From an uncultured Flavobacteriales bacterium (GTDB lineage Bacteria > Bacteroidota > Bacteroidia > Flavobacteriales_D > CAJJDF01), in contig CAJJDF010000053.1 of the NCBI GenBank assembly GCA_905182785.1, positions 1-56,288 of the forward strand: DNA of 56,288 nt, read 5' to 3'. Shown piece after piece: positions 15,088-24,306 of this stretch. The translations under genes and the position numbers were made by a program. Each line of letters begins with the position of its first letter. Position 1 is the stretch's first letter. Under the pieces are notes generated by a model. It was not told the DNA's origin, did no database searches, and saw only the letters and a program-made list of their open reading frames with translations.

Positions 15088-17499
15088 TTAAATCAAAGCT
15101 AAGTCGAGTACTTCTAGCATAGAATCTACATAATGAAATTCCAATCCTGATAAATAGTCAGGCTTAATATCTTCAATGTCTTTTTTATTACTTTTACATA
15201 GAATTATTTCTTTTATTCCTGCTCTTTTTGCTGCTAGTATTTTTTCTTTAATTCCTCCTACTGGCAATACTTTTCCTCTCAAAGTAATTTCACCAGTCAT
15301 TGCTAAATTTGTCTTCACTTTTTTATTCATAAATATAGAAGTCAGAGCAGTAAGAATAGTAATCCCGGCAGATGGACCATCTTTTGGAGTTGCTCCTTCT
15401 GGAACGTGCATGTGAACACTGTTATTTTGGAACATTTCTGGTTCAATTCCAATTTTATTGGCATTAGATTTTAAGTATTCAAGAGCAATTACTGCACTTT
15501 CTTTCATAACATCTCCTAAATTTCCTGTAAGAGTTAATTTCTCTTTCCCTGGCGACAAGCTAGTTTCAATAAATAAAATATCTCCTCCATTTTGAGTCCA
15601 AGCCAATCCTGTAACTACCCCAGGAATATCATTTCCTTGGTATTTATCTTTTGGATGTGCTGGGCCTAATATTTTACCTAGTTCATCTTTTGTAATTTCT
15701 ACTGTATAGTTTTCATCCATTGCTAATTGCTTAGCTCTGTATCTTACAAGTTTAGAGATTCTTTTTTCTAATCCTCTCACTCCACTTTCATTGGTGTAAT
15801 TTTCTACTATTGCTTCTAATACTTCGTTACCTATTTCTATTGAACTTTCGCTCACCCCTGTTTCTTTTATTTGTTTTGGGAGAAGAAATTTACGTGCAAT
15901 CATTACTTTTTCTTCAATCGTATACCCATTTATTTCAATAATCTCCATCCTATCGCGTAATGCTGGTTGAATGGTGTTCAAACTATTAGCAGTGGCTACA
16001 AACATTACATTGGATAAGTCATAATCCAAATCCACAAAATTATCATTGAAAGTAGAATTTTGCTCCGGATCCAATACCTCTAATAAAGCAGAAGAAGGGT
16101 CTCCATGAGAATCTCTAGTCAATTTATCTATTTCATCTAATACAAATACTGGATTGGAAGTCTTTACTTTTTTTAAATTTTGTAAAATCCTTCCTGGCAT
16201 TGCTCCAATGTATGTTTTCCTATGCCCTCTTATTTCAGCTTCATCTCTCAATCCACCAAGCGACATTCTTACGTATTTTCTTCCCATTGCTTCTGCAATT
16301 GATTTTCCTAAGGATGTTTTTCCAACTCCCGGAGGACCATATAAACATAGAATTGGAGCTTTCATGTTCTTCTTAAGCTTAAGGACTGCAAGGTGTTCAA
16401 TGATTCTTTCTTTCACTTTTTCAAGTCCAAAATGGTCTCTATCCAAGATTTCTTGAGCTCTTTTTAAATCAAATTTATCTTTGGTTTTCTTTTTCCAAGG
16501 TAAATCTGTCAGTAATTGTAAATAGTTCAATTGTACCGAATATTCAGCAGCTTGAGGATTCATTCTTTCTAGTTTACTCAATTCTTTATAAAAAGTATTC
16601 TTTACTTTTTTACCCCATTTTTTCTTTTCTGCTTTGTGTCTTAAGTCTTCTGCCTCTTGTTGCCCAGGATTATCCCCTAATTCCTCTTGAATTTGACGCA
16701 TTTGTTGGTGTAAGAAATAATCTCTTTGTTGCTTATCTAAATCTGTTCTCACTTTGGATTGAATGTCGTTTTTCAATTCCAATAATTGCAACTCATTAGT
16801 TAAATTTTTAAGAACCAGCTTGGCTCTCGCAGTCATGTCAACTTCTTCTAACATCAATTGTTTCTCACTGACATCTGCATTGATGTTTGAGGAAATAAAA
16901 TTGATCATGAAATTAGGACTCTCAATATTTTTTATCGCAAAAGAAGCCTCTGAAGGAATGGAAGGTGATTCTTTAATTATTTTTAAAGCTAAATCTTTCA
17001 AAGAAGAAAATAACGCGAAAAATTCAGGGTCATTTTCATCTGGTTTTGTTTCTATGATTGTTTTTACTCTCGCTTTCAAATAAGGATCTTCTTGAGTAAA
17101 TGCTTCAATTTCGAACCTTCTTTTTCCTTGAATGATAACTGTTGTACTCCCATCAGGCATTTTAAGATGTTTAAGAATTTGCCCTATTGTTCCTACTCTG
17201 TTAATTTCAGAAGAGTCTGGATCTTCTATTTTATCGTCTTTTTGAGAGACTACTCCCAATATTTTGTTTCCTGCATATGCATCTTTAATCAACTTAATTG
17301 ATTTATCTCTACCTACAGTAATTGGTATTACAACTCCAGGAAATAGTACATTGTTTCTTAAGGAAAGTATTGGCATTTCATCTGGAAATTCCTCTTTGTT
17401 CATTTCATTTTCATCTTCTGAGGTAATCAGAGGTATGAATTCACCTTCGTCAGAAGATTGAGTAAATTGAAATATATTATCTTCGAATGATTCGTTCAT
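15088..17499 (-). CDS. lon: ATP-dependent Lon protease
   Basis: This is cytosolic AAA+ protease Lon, 803 residues, full length. In order: N-terminal substrate domain (from PILSLRNNVLFPGVVIPITV, about residue 43), coiled-coil middle, AAA+ module with Walker A GPPGVGKTS and Walker B FVLDEIDKL, and the protease domain with catalytic Ser710 in PKDGPSAG and the lysine in VGGIKEKILAAKRAG about 43 residues later. The acidic first 40 residues are longer than in E. coli Lon but usual in this phylum. It is monocistronic on the minus strand. No heat-shock-type control element could be identified in the 140-base upstream gap. Confidence 0.98.
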   Translation of the reverse strand: MNESFEDNIFQFTQSSDEGEFIPLITSEDENEMNKEEFPDEMPILSLRNNVLFPGVVIPITVGRDKSIKLIKDAYAGNKILGVVSQKDDKIEDPDSSEINRVGTIGQILKHLKMPDGSTTVIIQGKRRFEIEAFTQEDPYLKARVKTIIETKPDENDPEFFALFSSLKDLALKIIKESPSIPSEASFAIKNIESPNFMINFISSNINADVSEKQLMLEEVDMTARAKLVLKNLTNELQLLELKNDIQSKVRTDLDKQQRDYFLHQQMRQIQEELGDNPGQQEAEDLRHKAEKKKWGKKVKNTFYKELSKLERMNPQAAEYSVQLNYLQLLTDLPWKKKTKDKFDLKRAQEILDRDHFGLEKVKERIIEHLAVLKLKKNMKAPILCLYGPPGVGKTSLGKSIAEAMGRKYVRMSLGGLRDEAEIRGHRKTYIGAMPGRILQNLKKVKTSNPVFVLDEIDKLTRDSHGDPSSALLEVLDPEQNSTFNDNFVDLDYDLSNVMFVATANSLNTIQPALRDRMEIIEINGYTIEEKVMIARKFLLPKQIKETGVSESSIEIGNEVLEAIVENYTNESGVRGLEKRISKLVRYRAKQLAMDENYTVEITKDELGKILGPAHPKDKYQGNDIPGVVTGLAWTQNGGDILFIETSLSPGKEKLTLTGNLGDVMKESAVIALEYLKSNANKIGIEPEMFQNNSVHMHVPEGATPKDGPSAGITILTALTSIFMNKKVKTNLAMTGEITLRGKVLPVGGIKEKILAAKRAGIKEIILCKSNKKDIEDIKPDYLSGLEFHYVDSMLEVLDLALI

Positions 17500-17711
17500 G
17501 TTTTTAAGGTCATTATGACATACTTATTCTGTGTAAATTAATTGAACAAGTGGTCGTATTAGTATATTTTGAATTAAAAAACTTGTAAATCAGTTTTTTA
17601 ACTTTATTTCGTTTCTTTATCTACTTAATATTTTCAAACTATGTGCCAAAAGCATTTAACGGAAATATTGTCGTATTAATTTATTGTAAAAATGTGATTA
17701 TCTTTATCCTT

Positions 17712-18875
17712 ATGAAAATACTACTCGCAACACTCCTTTTTAGTTTCTCTTTTTTATCTTATTCCCAAAATTATGTTGCTGGTAATGTATACTACGGAAA
17801 CGATAGTTTAATCGAATACAGATGTGGAAACTTACCTATTATTCTTTCATCTCCTCATGGAGGTTATGAAAATCCTACAATTCTTCCCGACAGAAATTGT
17901 GTAGGTTGTGTAACGCAAAGAGATTCTTATACGCAAGAATTAACTAGGCAAATAGAAGCTGCAATTCTTTTTAAGACGGGTTGTTATCCGCATGTTATTA
18001 TAAACAAGTTACATAGAAAAAAATTGGATGCAAATAGAGAAATAATTGAAGCTACAGATAGTAATTTTATCACAGAACCTTATTGGCATGAGTATATGAA
18101 TTTTGTAGATTCTGCAAAGAAGTTAGTTTATAAAAAATTTTTGAAAGGTATTTTCTTTGACATTCATGGGCATGGGCACACAATTCAAAGACTAGAACTA
18201 GGATATTTATTATCGGGAACAGAATTAAGAAAAAATGATTCTTCATTAAATTCTTCACCTTTAAATTCCAACACAAGTATTTTAAACTTACGTTATTCTA
18301 ATCTTAGCTCATATTCCCATTCGCAACTAATTAGAGGCTCTGATAGTTTTGGGGCAATGATACAAAAAAGAGGAGTACCAGCAGTTCCTTCCGACTCTAT
18401 TCCTTTTCCTTTGGTTGGCGAACCTTATTTTAATGGAGGCTATAACACAGTAAGGTTTGGGTCTAAGAATGGAGGAACAATTGATGCAATTCAAATAGAA
18501 TCTCATCAAGGTGTAAGGTTTGATTATAATAAAAGGGTTGTATATGCTGATAGTTTAGCTGAAGCAATTTTAGAATATGTGGAGAAACATTATTTTGCTT
18601 ATTTTTCTAAAACATATTGCAGTACAGCTTCTTTAGAGGAAAGAAACGACTTGGGCTATATCTCTATATTTCCAAATCCTACAACTGGTTTAATCTATTT
18701 GAAAGGTTCATCTCCTAATTCGAAAATTGACATTTTTTCAATGGATGGAAAACTTGTAAAATCAATAAATTATACTGAAAATGTTGACTTAAGTAGGTTG
18801 AAAAATGGTGTTTATTTACTTAGAGTTTCTTCTGAAAGAAAAGTAAATACTTTAAGAATAATTAAAAATCAATAA
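17712..18875 (+). CDS. Secreted N-formylglutamate amidohydrolase-like protein with T9SS sorting domain
   Basis: I place the start at ATG 17712 because it gives a clean signal peptide (MKILLATLLFSFSFLSYSQ); the frame opens earlier at 17643. The body shows PIILSSPHGGYENP, a NREI segment, RDSYTQELTRQI and FDIHGHGH, which resemble the metal-binding histidines and Asp of the N-formylglutamate amidohydrolase family (PF05013). The C-terminal ~75 residues are a type A sorting domain (ISIFPNPTTGLIYLKG, GKLVKSIN, LSRLKNGVYLLRVS). It is thus an exported amidase-like enzyme of unknown substrate. The next gene overlaps its stop by one base (TAATG). Confidence 0.75.
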   Translation: MKILLATLLFSFSFLSYSQNYVAGNVYYGNDSLIEYRCGNLPIILSSPHGGYENPTILPDRNCVGCVTQRDSYTQELTRQIEAAILFKTGCYPHVIINKLHRKKLDANREIIEATDSNFITEPYWHEYMNFVDSAKKLVYKKFLKGIFFDIHGHGHTIQRLELGYLLSGTELRKNDSSLNSSPLNSNTSILNLRYSNLSSYSHSQLIRGSDSFGAMIQKRGVPAVPSDSIPFPLVGEPYFNGGYNTVRFGSKNGGTIDAIQIESHQGVRFDYNKRVVYADSLAEAILEYVEKHYFAYFSKTYCSTASLEERNDLGYISIFPNPTTGLIYLKGSSPNSKIDIFSMDGKLVKSINYTENVDLSRLKNGVYLLRVSSERKVNTLRIIKNQ

Positions 18876-19432
18876 TGAACATTATTAATAATCAATCTTT
18901 TGAAAATAAAAATTCACTTGAAAGAGCAGAGTATAATGAATGTAAATTCATTAATTGTGATTTAAATGAACAAGTAATAGCAAACTTTTCTTTTTCAGAA
19001 TGTGAATTTGATAATTGTAATTTAAGTAATTCGAAAATTGACAATTCGAGTTTTAAGCAAGTAAAATTTCTTGACTGTAAACTCATGGGCATTAATTTTG
19101 AATCGGTAAATTCTTTTTTGTTAAAAGTGAAATTTGAAAATTGCCAACTCTCATACTCTAGTTTCTATAAATTAAAAATACCTAAAACTAAATTCATAAA
19201 CTGTTTAATGATGGATGTAGATTTTACCGAAGCTAATCTTACACAAGCTTGGTTTAAGGATTGTGAATTAGCTAATACTGTATTTGATAACACAAATCTA
19301 GAAAAAGCAAATTTCACTACTGCCAGTAATTATAGCATTCATCCAATAGCAAATAACATAAAAAAAGCCAGCTTTTCTCAAGAAGGAATAGCTGGCTTAT
19401 TAGATAATTTTGATATTGTTATTTCTCAATAA
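18875..19432 (+). CDS. Pentapeptide-repeat protein (Qnr/McbG-like)
   Basis: Almost all of the 185 residues follow the A(D/N)LxX pentapeptide rule with many Cys and Phe, e.g. CKFINCDLNE, CEFDNCNLSN, VKFLDCKLMGINF, VDFTEANLTQAWF and NTNLEKANF. The chain would form a right-handed beta-helix. The ending (NYSIHPIANNIKKASFSQEG, then IAGLLDNF) resembles that of the DNA-gyrase-protecting Qnr/McbG proteins, but it is shorter than plasmid Qnr (about 218). No signal peptide. Function other than DNA mimicry is possible. It is translationally coupled to the secreted amidase-like gene. Its last 70 bases contain a terminator for the opposite strand. Confidence 0.85.
   Translation: MNIINNQSFENKNSLERAEYNECKFINCDLNEQVIANFSFSECEFDNCNLSNSKIDNSSFKQVKFLDCKLMGINFESVNSFLLKVKFENCQLSYSSFYKLKIPKTKFINCLMMDVDFTEANLTQAWFKDCELANTVFDNTNLEKANFTTASNYSIHPIANNIKKASFSQEGIAGLLDNFDIVISQ
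19359..19398 (-). terminator. Terminator for the secreted protein gene at 19419, lying inside the pentapeptide CDS
   Basis: Arms AAGCCAGC (19365-19372) and GCTGGCTT (19391-19398) enclose 18 bases; on the minus strand the stem is followed by a run of T. It lies 20 bases past the stop of the minus-strand gene and within codons of the convergent pentapeptide gene. Confidence 0.7.
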
Positions 19433-20219
19433 CCATTCTCTTTGTCATTATAAATCCATCAACTTCGACTATATATAAGTAAATCCCTTTATTTAATGAA
19501 GTTCCATCAAATCTAATTTTATTCTCTCCTTGATTGGCTTTGTAGGTATTTTCATAAACTATCTCACCCAATAAATTCATTACATAAAACTGAACCAAAG
19601 ATTGTTTAGCTATTGAATAGTTAATCTCAGTATAATTTCCAAAAGGATTTGGTCTATTCTGATTTAAAATTAATCCAGATTCTTTTATTACGTTAATTCC
19701 TACAGGAGTAATATTCAATCTATAACCATTTATATCACCTAAACCAGTTTGGGCTAAGGGACCTCCAATTGTTACCCCTTCTAATGTTATTACTAATGGA
19801 AAAACACCAATTACTGATGGTGTCCCAATTATCCTTAAACATCCATAAGTATTTGCATTCCAAATACAATTTGCATTGTCACAATAAATACTATCTGTTG
19901 TAGATGCTGCAGAAGTAAATACCATTCCTGAAGGTAATCCTACTATGTTTTTTAATTCTAGAGTTGATAATTGAATGGCTGGTAAAGTTGGATCCAATTC
20001 ATTGGCATAGAGTGGCAACTTAAAAGACAAAAAAGTGTCATACTGAACATTCATTTTTGCTGGTGGTAAGTTATCGGTTGTATCAGGCATTATTCCCCAA
20101 GAATCAGGTGAAATATATGCATCTAACGCAGTAGTATTTACTGTACAAGTTTGGGAAGACACCAAGGTGGATCCAAACATAAAAAAAGAAAGTAGTAATA
20201 GTTGTAGTTGTTTTTTCAT
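19419..20219 (-). CDS. Secreted protein with T9SS type A sorting domain
   Basis: The signal peptide is MKKQLQLLLLSFFMFGSTLV followed by SSQ. The mature part (residues about 24-185) is beta-rich with paired cysteines (YCDNANCIWNANTYGC) and a NITPVGI segment, and I recognise no enzyme domain. The C-terminal ~80 residues are a sorting domain: NQNRPNPFGNYTEINYSIAK, VMNLLGEIVYENTY, LNKGIYLYIVEVDG, MTKRMVIEK. It is a T9SS cargo of unknown function. It is the last gene of a possible pyrR-pyrB-STAS unit (29 bases after the STAS gene) and overlaps the pentapeptide gene by 14 bases tail to tail. Confidence 0.85.
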   Translation of the reverse strand: MKKQLQLLLLSFFMFGSTLVSSQTCTVNTTALDAYISPDSWGIMPDTTDNLPPAKMNVQYDTFLSFKLPLYANELDPTLPAIQLSTLELKNIVGLPSGMVFTSAASTTDSIYCDNANCIWNANTYGCLRIIGTPSVIGVFPLVITLEGVTIGGPLAQTGLGDINGYRLNITPVGINVIKESGLILNQNRPNPFGNYTEINYSIAKQSLVQFYVMNLLGEIVYENTYKANQGENKIRFDGTSLNKGIYLYIVEVDGFIMTKRMVIEK

Positions 20220-20248
20220 AGGATTTTTATTTAAAATTGATCAAAAAA

Positions 20249-20587
20249 TTAAGCCATTAATTCTTCTGCTTCTTTTATATTTTCTGTAATATTCAAAATT
20301 TTATCTAACTGAGATATCTCTATTAGTTTCTTAACCATTTCTTGCATAGAACACATTACAAATTTTCCGTCAATATCATTACAAAGTCTATTTCCAATTA
20401 GTAATGCACTTAAACCAGAAGAATCACAGTACTTTACATCAGAAAGATCTAATAAGAACTTACTTTCACCTTGCTTATTTAACATAACGAACTCTGACTT
20501 TAGATTTGGAGAAAGTGTACTATCTAGTTTTTCATTATTGATTTTCAATATAGTATAATTTTCTCTTTTCTCTTTTATAATTTTCAT
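20249..20587 (-). CDS. STAS-domain protein (anti-sigma-factor-antagonist-like)
   Basis: A single STAS domain of 112 residues. The conserved loop LSDVKYCDSSGLSALLIGN carries the serine that is phosphorylated in SpoIIAA/RsbV-type antagonists. The chosen start (ATG 20587, MKIIKEKRENYT) fits the family; an upstream in-frame ATG at 20602 would add five residues. No cognate kinase (RsbW-type) or phosphatase is nearby. It lies 42 bases after pyrB and 29 before a secreted-protein gene, so it may be transcribed with them. Partner-switching is inferred from the family only. Confidence 0.85.
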   Translation of the reverse strand: MKIIKEKRENYTILKINNEKLDSTLSPNLKSEFVMLNKQGESKFLLDLSDVKYCDSSGLSALLIGNRLCNDIDGKFVMCSMQEMVKKLIEISQLDKILNITENIKEAEELMA

Positions 20588-20644
20588 ATGTAAATTAATC
20601 ATAATAATTCGAATACAAGATAATAAAAAAAATGCGGATTAGAA

Positions 20645-21568
20645 TTAAATTTTTCCAGCCAATAAATAGATGACTGCCATTCTAATGGCTACTCCATTCT
20701 CTACTTGACTGAGTATTATTGAATTATTGGAATCTGCAATTTCACTCGAGATTTCTACCCCCCTATTTATTGGTCCTGGGTGCATGATTACTATCTCTTT
20801 ATCTAACTCATCCAATAAATCTTGAGTTAATCCATATTGGAGTGTGTATTCTTTCAATGATGGGAAATATTTCACTTCTTGTCTTTCGTGCTGTATTCTT
20901 AGCATGTTTGCAACATCACACCATTCAAGTGCTTTCTTTAGGTTTGTTTCTACTTCTACTCCTAAGCTCTCAATGTGCTTTGGCATAAGTGTTAGCGGTC
21001 CACAAACTTTTACATTAGCACCTAGCTTTTTAAGACAATGTATATTGGAAATTGCAACTCTAGAGTGCAGGATATCTCCTACTATGACGACATTTTTACC
21101 TTTTACATCTCCTAGCTTTTCTCTTATCGAATAGGCATCAAGCAAAGCCTGTGTAGGATGTTCGTGAGTTCCATCTCCTGCATTTATTATTACAGAATCT
21201 ATATGTTTTGAAAGAAATAATGCTGCTCCAGGACTTGGATGCCTTATTACAACCATATCTACTTTCATTGCTAATATATTATTAACCGTATCAATTAAGG
21301 TTTCTCCTTTTTTAACACTAGAACTTGCTGCAGAAAAATTTACAACATCAGCAGAGAGTCTTTTTTCTGCTAATTCAAATGATAATTTTGTTCGGGTAGA
21401 GTTTTCGAAAAATAAATTGGCAATTGTTATATCTCTAAGTGTTGGCACTTTTTTAATTGGCCTATTTATTACATCTTTGAAGTTATCAGCTACTTGAAAT
21501 ATCATCTGAATATCTTCAGGCGTTATGTTTTCTATTCCTAGTAAATGTTTTGTGCTTAATGAATTCAT
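20645..21568 (-). CDS. pyrB: Aspartate carbamoyltransferase catalytic subunit
   Basis: PyrB makes carbamoyl-aspartate from carbamoyl phosphate and aspartate in pyrimidine synthesis. 307 residues, full length. Carbamoyl-phosphate loop FFENSTRTKLSFELAEKR, HPTQALLDAYSI, and the aspartate-side motif MHPGPINRGVEI are intact. No pyrI regulatory subunit is adjacent, so it is probably the class C (trimer-only) type. Its start overlaps the pyrR stop by 4 bases, giving a coupled pyrR-pyrB pair typical of Bacteroidota. Confidence 0.97.
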   Translation of the reverse strand: MNSLSTKHLLGIENITPEDIQMIFQVADNFKDVINRPIKKVPTLRDITIANLFFENSTRTKLSFELAEKRLSADVVNFSAASSSVKKGETLIDTVNNILAMKVDMVVIRHPSPGAALFLSKHIDSVIINAGDGTHEHPTQALLDAYSIREKLGDVKGKNVVIVGDILHSRVAISNIHCLKKLGANVKVCGPLTLMPKHIESLGVEVETNLKKALEWCDVANMLRIQHERQEVKYFPSLKEYTLQYGLTQDLLDELDKEIVIMHPGPINRGVEISSEIADSNNSIILSQVENGVAIRMAVIYLLAGKI

Positions 21569-22107
21569 TTTTTTACTAATATTACTTTGTCTATTTCATC
21601 TGTTTCTTTCCACATCACTTCTACTTTTTCACTAGAAAGTGTATCAATATATTTTCCTACATAGTTAGCCTCTATAGGTAAATTCCTGGTAAATCTTCTA
21701 TCTATCAATACCAATAATTCTATTGAAGTTGGTCGTCCAAAAGTCATTAATGCATCCATTGCGGCTCTTATAGTTCTTCCTGAGAATAATACATCATCTA
21801 CGAGAATAATTCGTTTGTTTTCTATTGAGAAATCTAAATTATTTACGCTAGGAAGTAGTGGCATGTCTTTTCTTCGAAAATCATCTCTAAAAAACGTAGT
21901 GTCAATAGCTCCCGTAGTTACATCTATTCCGCTTAATTCCTTTAATTTTTGTTGCAACCTATTAGCCACAAATATTCCTCTAGGTTGTACACCTATTAAA
22001 ATAGATTCTTCAAATAAATTATGGTTTTCGATTAACTGTCTTGTTAATCTTGAAATAAGAATATTGATTTCTGTCTTATTGAGTATTTCTCTCTCTTTTA
22101 AAATCAT
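21565..22107 (-). CDS. pyrR: PyrR: pyr operon regulator / uracil phosphoribosyltransferase
   Basis: A phosphoribosyltransferase-fold protein of 180 residues. The PRPP loop IILVDDVLFSGRTIRAAMDA is clear, and the segment GVQPRGIFVANRL and the RRFTRNLPIEANYVG region are typical of PyrR. Family members bind pyr mRNA and/or convert uracil to UMP. No classical PyrR anti-terminator hairpin is evident in the 5' region, so whether it regulates the operon is open. It has its own -7 element (22157-22164). Confidence 0.95.
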   Translation of the reverse strand: MILKEREILNKTEINILISRLTRQLIENHNLFEESILIGVQPRGIFVANRLQQKLKELSGIDVTTGAIDTTFFRDDFRRKDMPLLPSVNNLDFSIENKRIILVDDVLFSGRTIRAAMDALMTFGRPTSIELLVLIDRRFTRNLPIEANYVGKYIDTLSSEKVEVMWKETDEIDKVILVKK

Positions 22108-22156
22108 TTAATAGCGGTTGTGTTGCTAAGAGTAATTTATTCATTCAATTACTTGA

Positions 22157-22164
22157 CAAATGTA
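22157..22164 (-). promoter_or_regulatory. -7 element (TACATTTG) of the pyrR-pyrB operon
   Basis: Exact TAnnTTTG match, 49 bases before the pyrR ATG. The promoter abuts the rpsA terminator, whose T-run occupies the upstream side. Confidence 0.5.
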
Positions 22165-22171
22165 ACAAAAA

Positions 22172-22201
22172 AAAACTCTCAGAATAAATTCTGAGAGTTT
22201 T
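22172..22201 (-). terminator. Rho-independent terminator of rpsA
   Basis: A perfect stem of at least 12 bp (AAACTCTCAGAA / TTCTGAGAGTTT) with a 4-base loop is followed on the minus strand by a long T-run. It is 27 bases past the rpsA stop. Confidence 0.9.
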
Positions 22202-22228
22202 AGTATGATTATAAAGAAAATTTAGATC

Positions 22229-24208
22229 CTATTTTCCTTCTAATTTATCTTTTAAACTTTGTAAAGCATCCATATCTCCTAATGTAGATTTAGGACTAGA
22301 GCTCATTTTCTTCATTTGCTTAGTCGTATCTGCTTTAGTCTTTTTAGCTTCTTTAGCTTGTTCTTCTTCAAAAGTACGAGTGTGTGATAAAATAATCTTA
22401 CCGTTAGAGTTATCAAACTCTAAGATTACGAAATCTAATACTTCATCCAATTTAGCTTTTTCACCATCATCTTTCTTCAAGTGTCTTGCTGGTGCATAAC
22501 CTTCAATACCGTAAGGTAAAGAAACTACAGCTCCTGACTTAGGCTCTACTTTAATGATCGTTCCTTGGTGAGTTGATCCTTCAACAAAAACAGATTCAAA
22601 CTGCTCCCACGGTTTTTCTTCCAATTGTTTGTGACCAAGAGATAATTTTCTATTTTCTTTGTCCAATTCAAGAACAATTACTTCTAATTCATCACTCACT
22701 GCACAGAATTCTGATGGGTGCTTGATTTTCTTATCCCAAGATAGATCTGAAACGTGAATTAATCCATCAATTCCTGGCTCAAGTTCTGTAAATACTCCAA
22801 AGTTTGTGAAGTTTCTTACTGTAGACTTATGCGTAGAACCAACTGGGTATTTAGTTTCAATTCCTTCCCAAGGATCTGGAGAAAGTTGTTTGATTCCTAA
22901 AGACATTTTTCTTTCCTCTCTATCAAGAGTCAATACTTGTGCATCTATTTCATCACCAATGTTCAAGAAATCTTGAGCACTTCTAAGGTGTTGAGACCAA
23001 GACATTTCAGAAACGTGGATAAGACCTTCAACTCCGTCAGCAATTTCTACAAATGCTCCGTAATCAGCCATAACTACAACTTTTCCTTTTACTTTGTCTC
23101 CTACAGCCATTTTTTCATCTAATGAATCCCATGGATGTTTCTCTAATTGTTTCAATCCAAGAGCAATTCTTTTCTTGTCATCATTAAAGTCAAGAATTAC
23201 AACATTGATTTTTTCGTCTAATGTTACAATTTCTTCTGGATGTTTGATTCTTTTCCAAGAAAGGTCTGTAATATGGATCAATCCATCTACACCTCCAAGG
23301 TCAACAAATACTCCGTAAGAAGTAACGTTTTTCACGATACCTTGTAATACCTGTCCTTTTTCAAGACCAGACATAATTTGTTTCTTTTGTTCTTCAAGCT
23401 CAGCTTCGATAAGTGCTTTGTGAGAAACAACAACATTTTTGAATTCGTGGTTAATTTTCACAACCTTGAATTCCATGTTCTTCCCTACATACTCATCATA
23501 ATCTCTAATTGGTTTCACATCAATTTGTGAACCTGGTAAGAAAGCTTCAATTCCAAAAACATCAGCAATAAGTCCACCTTTTGTTCTTGATTTTACTCTA
23601 CCAGTAATAATTTCACCCGTTTCAAGACATTCGTTAACTTTTAACCATGCTCTGTGAATTCTTGCAATCTTATGAGATACTTCTAATTGTCCTTTCTTGT
23701 TTTCAAGTTTTTCAACAATTAATTCTACTTCATCACCAATCGCTAAGTCTGGATTATATCTAAACTCATTTATTGCAACAACACCTTCAGATTTATAATC
23801 TAGGTTTATTACAACTTCTCTATCTCCAATAGAAGTAACTTTTCCAGTTACTAATTCTTTATTTTTGATAGATCTAAGAGTTCCTTCGTATTTTTGAGCA
23901 ATTGCTGCAGATTCTTCTTCTGTGTAAGTTTCTCCTGACGCATACATGTCCCAATCGAAGTTTTCTAAATCGATTTTTTCTTCTTCAACTTTCTTTTCAG
24001 TAATGATAGCTTCAACATCTTCATCTTTTGTTTCAGCTACTGCTTCTACAACTTCTTCCGTTTTTGCTTCCACAACTTCTTCAGTTGCTACTTCTACAAC
24101 TTCTTCAGCTGCTACCTCCGTAGTTGCTTCTGTTGTTGTCTCTTCTACTTTGTTTGCCACTGTCTCTGGTGTCGATTCAGGTGCTTTGTCTTCTGTATTT
24201 TCAGACAT
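22229..24208 (-). CDS. rpsA: 30S ribosomal protein S1
   Basis: Ribosomal protein S1, 659 residues. After an acidic Ala/Thr/Val/Glu-rich extension (about residues 1-85), six S1 RNA-binding repeats can be followed: VTGKVTSIGDREVVINLDYK, ITGRVKSRTKGGLIADVFG, LQGIVKNVTSYGVFVDLGG, VKGKVVVMADYGAFVEIADG, HKSTVRNFTNFGVFTELEPG and HQGTIIKVEPKSGAVVSLP. A charged Lys-rich tail follows. The long N-terminal extension is usual in Bacteroidota. In this phylum ribosomes rarely use Shine-Dalgarno pairing, so S1 is of special weight in initiation. The 5' leader is about 90 bases and structured, which suggests autogenous control. Confidence 0.97.
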   Translation of the reverse strand: MSENTEDKAPESTPETVANKVEETTTEATTEVAAEEVVEVATEEVVEAKTEEVVEAVAETKDEDVEAIITEKKVEEEKIDLENFDWDMYASGETYTEEESAAIAQKYEGTLRSIKNKELVTGKVTSIGDREVVINLDYKSEGVVAINEFRYNPDLAIGDEVELIVEKLENKKGQLEVSHKIARIHRAWLKVNECLETGEIITGRVKSRTKGGLIADVFGIEAFLPGSQIDVKPIRDYDEYVGKNMEFKVVKINHEFKNVVVSHKALIEAELEEQKKQIMSGLEKGQVLQGIVKNVTSYGVFVDLGGVDGLIHITDLSWKRIKHPEEIVTLDEKINVVILDFNDDKKRIALGLKQLEKHPWDSLDEKMAVGDKVKGKVVVMADYGAFVEIADGVEGLIHVSEMSWSQHLRSAQDFLNIGDEIDAQVLTLDREERKMSLGIKQLSPDPWEGIETKYPVGSTHKSTVRNFTNFGVFTELEPGIDGLIHVSDLSWDKKIKHPSEFCAVSDELEVIVLELDKENRKLSLGHKQLEEKPWEQFESVFVEGSTHQGTIIKVEPKSGAVVSLPYGIEGYAPARHLKKDDGEKAKLDEVLDFVILEFDNSNGKIILSHTRTFEEEQAKEAKKTKADTTKQMKKMSSSPKSTLGDMDALQSLKDKLEGK

Positions 24209-24300
24209 ATACTAATTTTTGTATCTCGGTTTTCAGCCAAATCGAGAGGGTTTGTTAATTAAATAATAATTAACCTTAGGCTGACTCAGGTTTCCTTTAC
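24209..24300 (-). promoter_or_regulatory. Structured 5' leader of rpsA, candidate autoregulatory RNA
   Basis: The inferred leader can form three stems on the minus strand: AACCT/AGGTT; the perfect GTTAATTA/TAATTAAC stem with a 5-base loop (24256-24276); and TCTCG/CGAGA, ending about a dozen bases before the ATG. Leaders of ribosomal-protein genes often bind their own product. I do not match it to a named RNA family. Confidence 0.4.
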
Positions 24301-24306
24301 GGACTG

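Noticed and set aside
19419-22107. PyrR-type attenuator upstream of pyrR
   Set aside because: The short 5' region shows no anti-terminator/terminator pair; the nearby hairpin at 22172-22201 belongs to rpsA, read toward the pyrR promoter.
23946-24215. Plus-strand ORF rich in Ser/Thr/Ala
   Set aside because: Shadow of the acidic repetitive N-terminal extension of rpsA.
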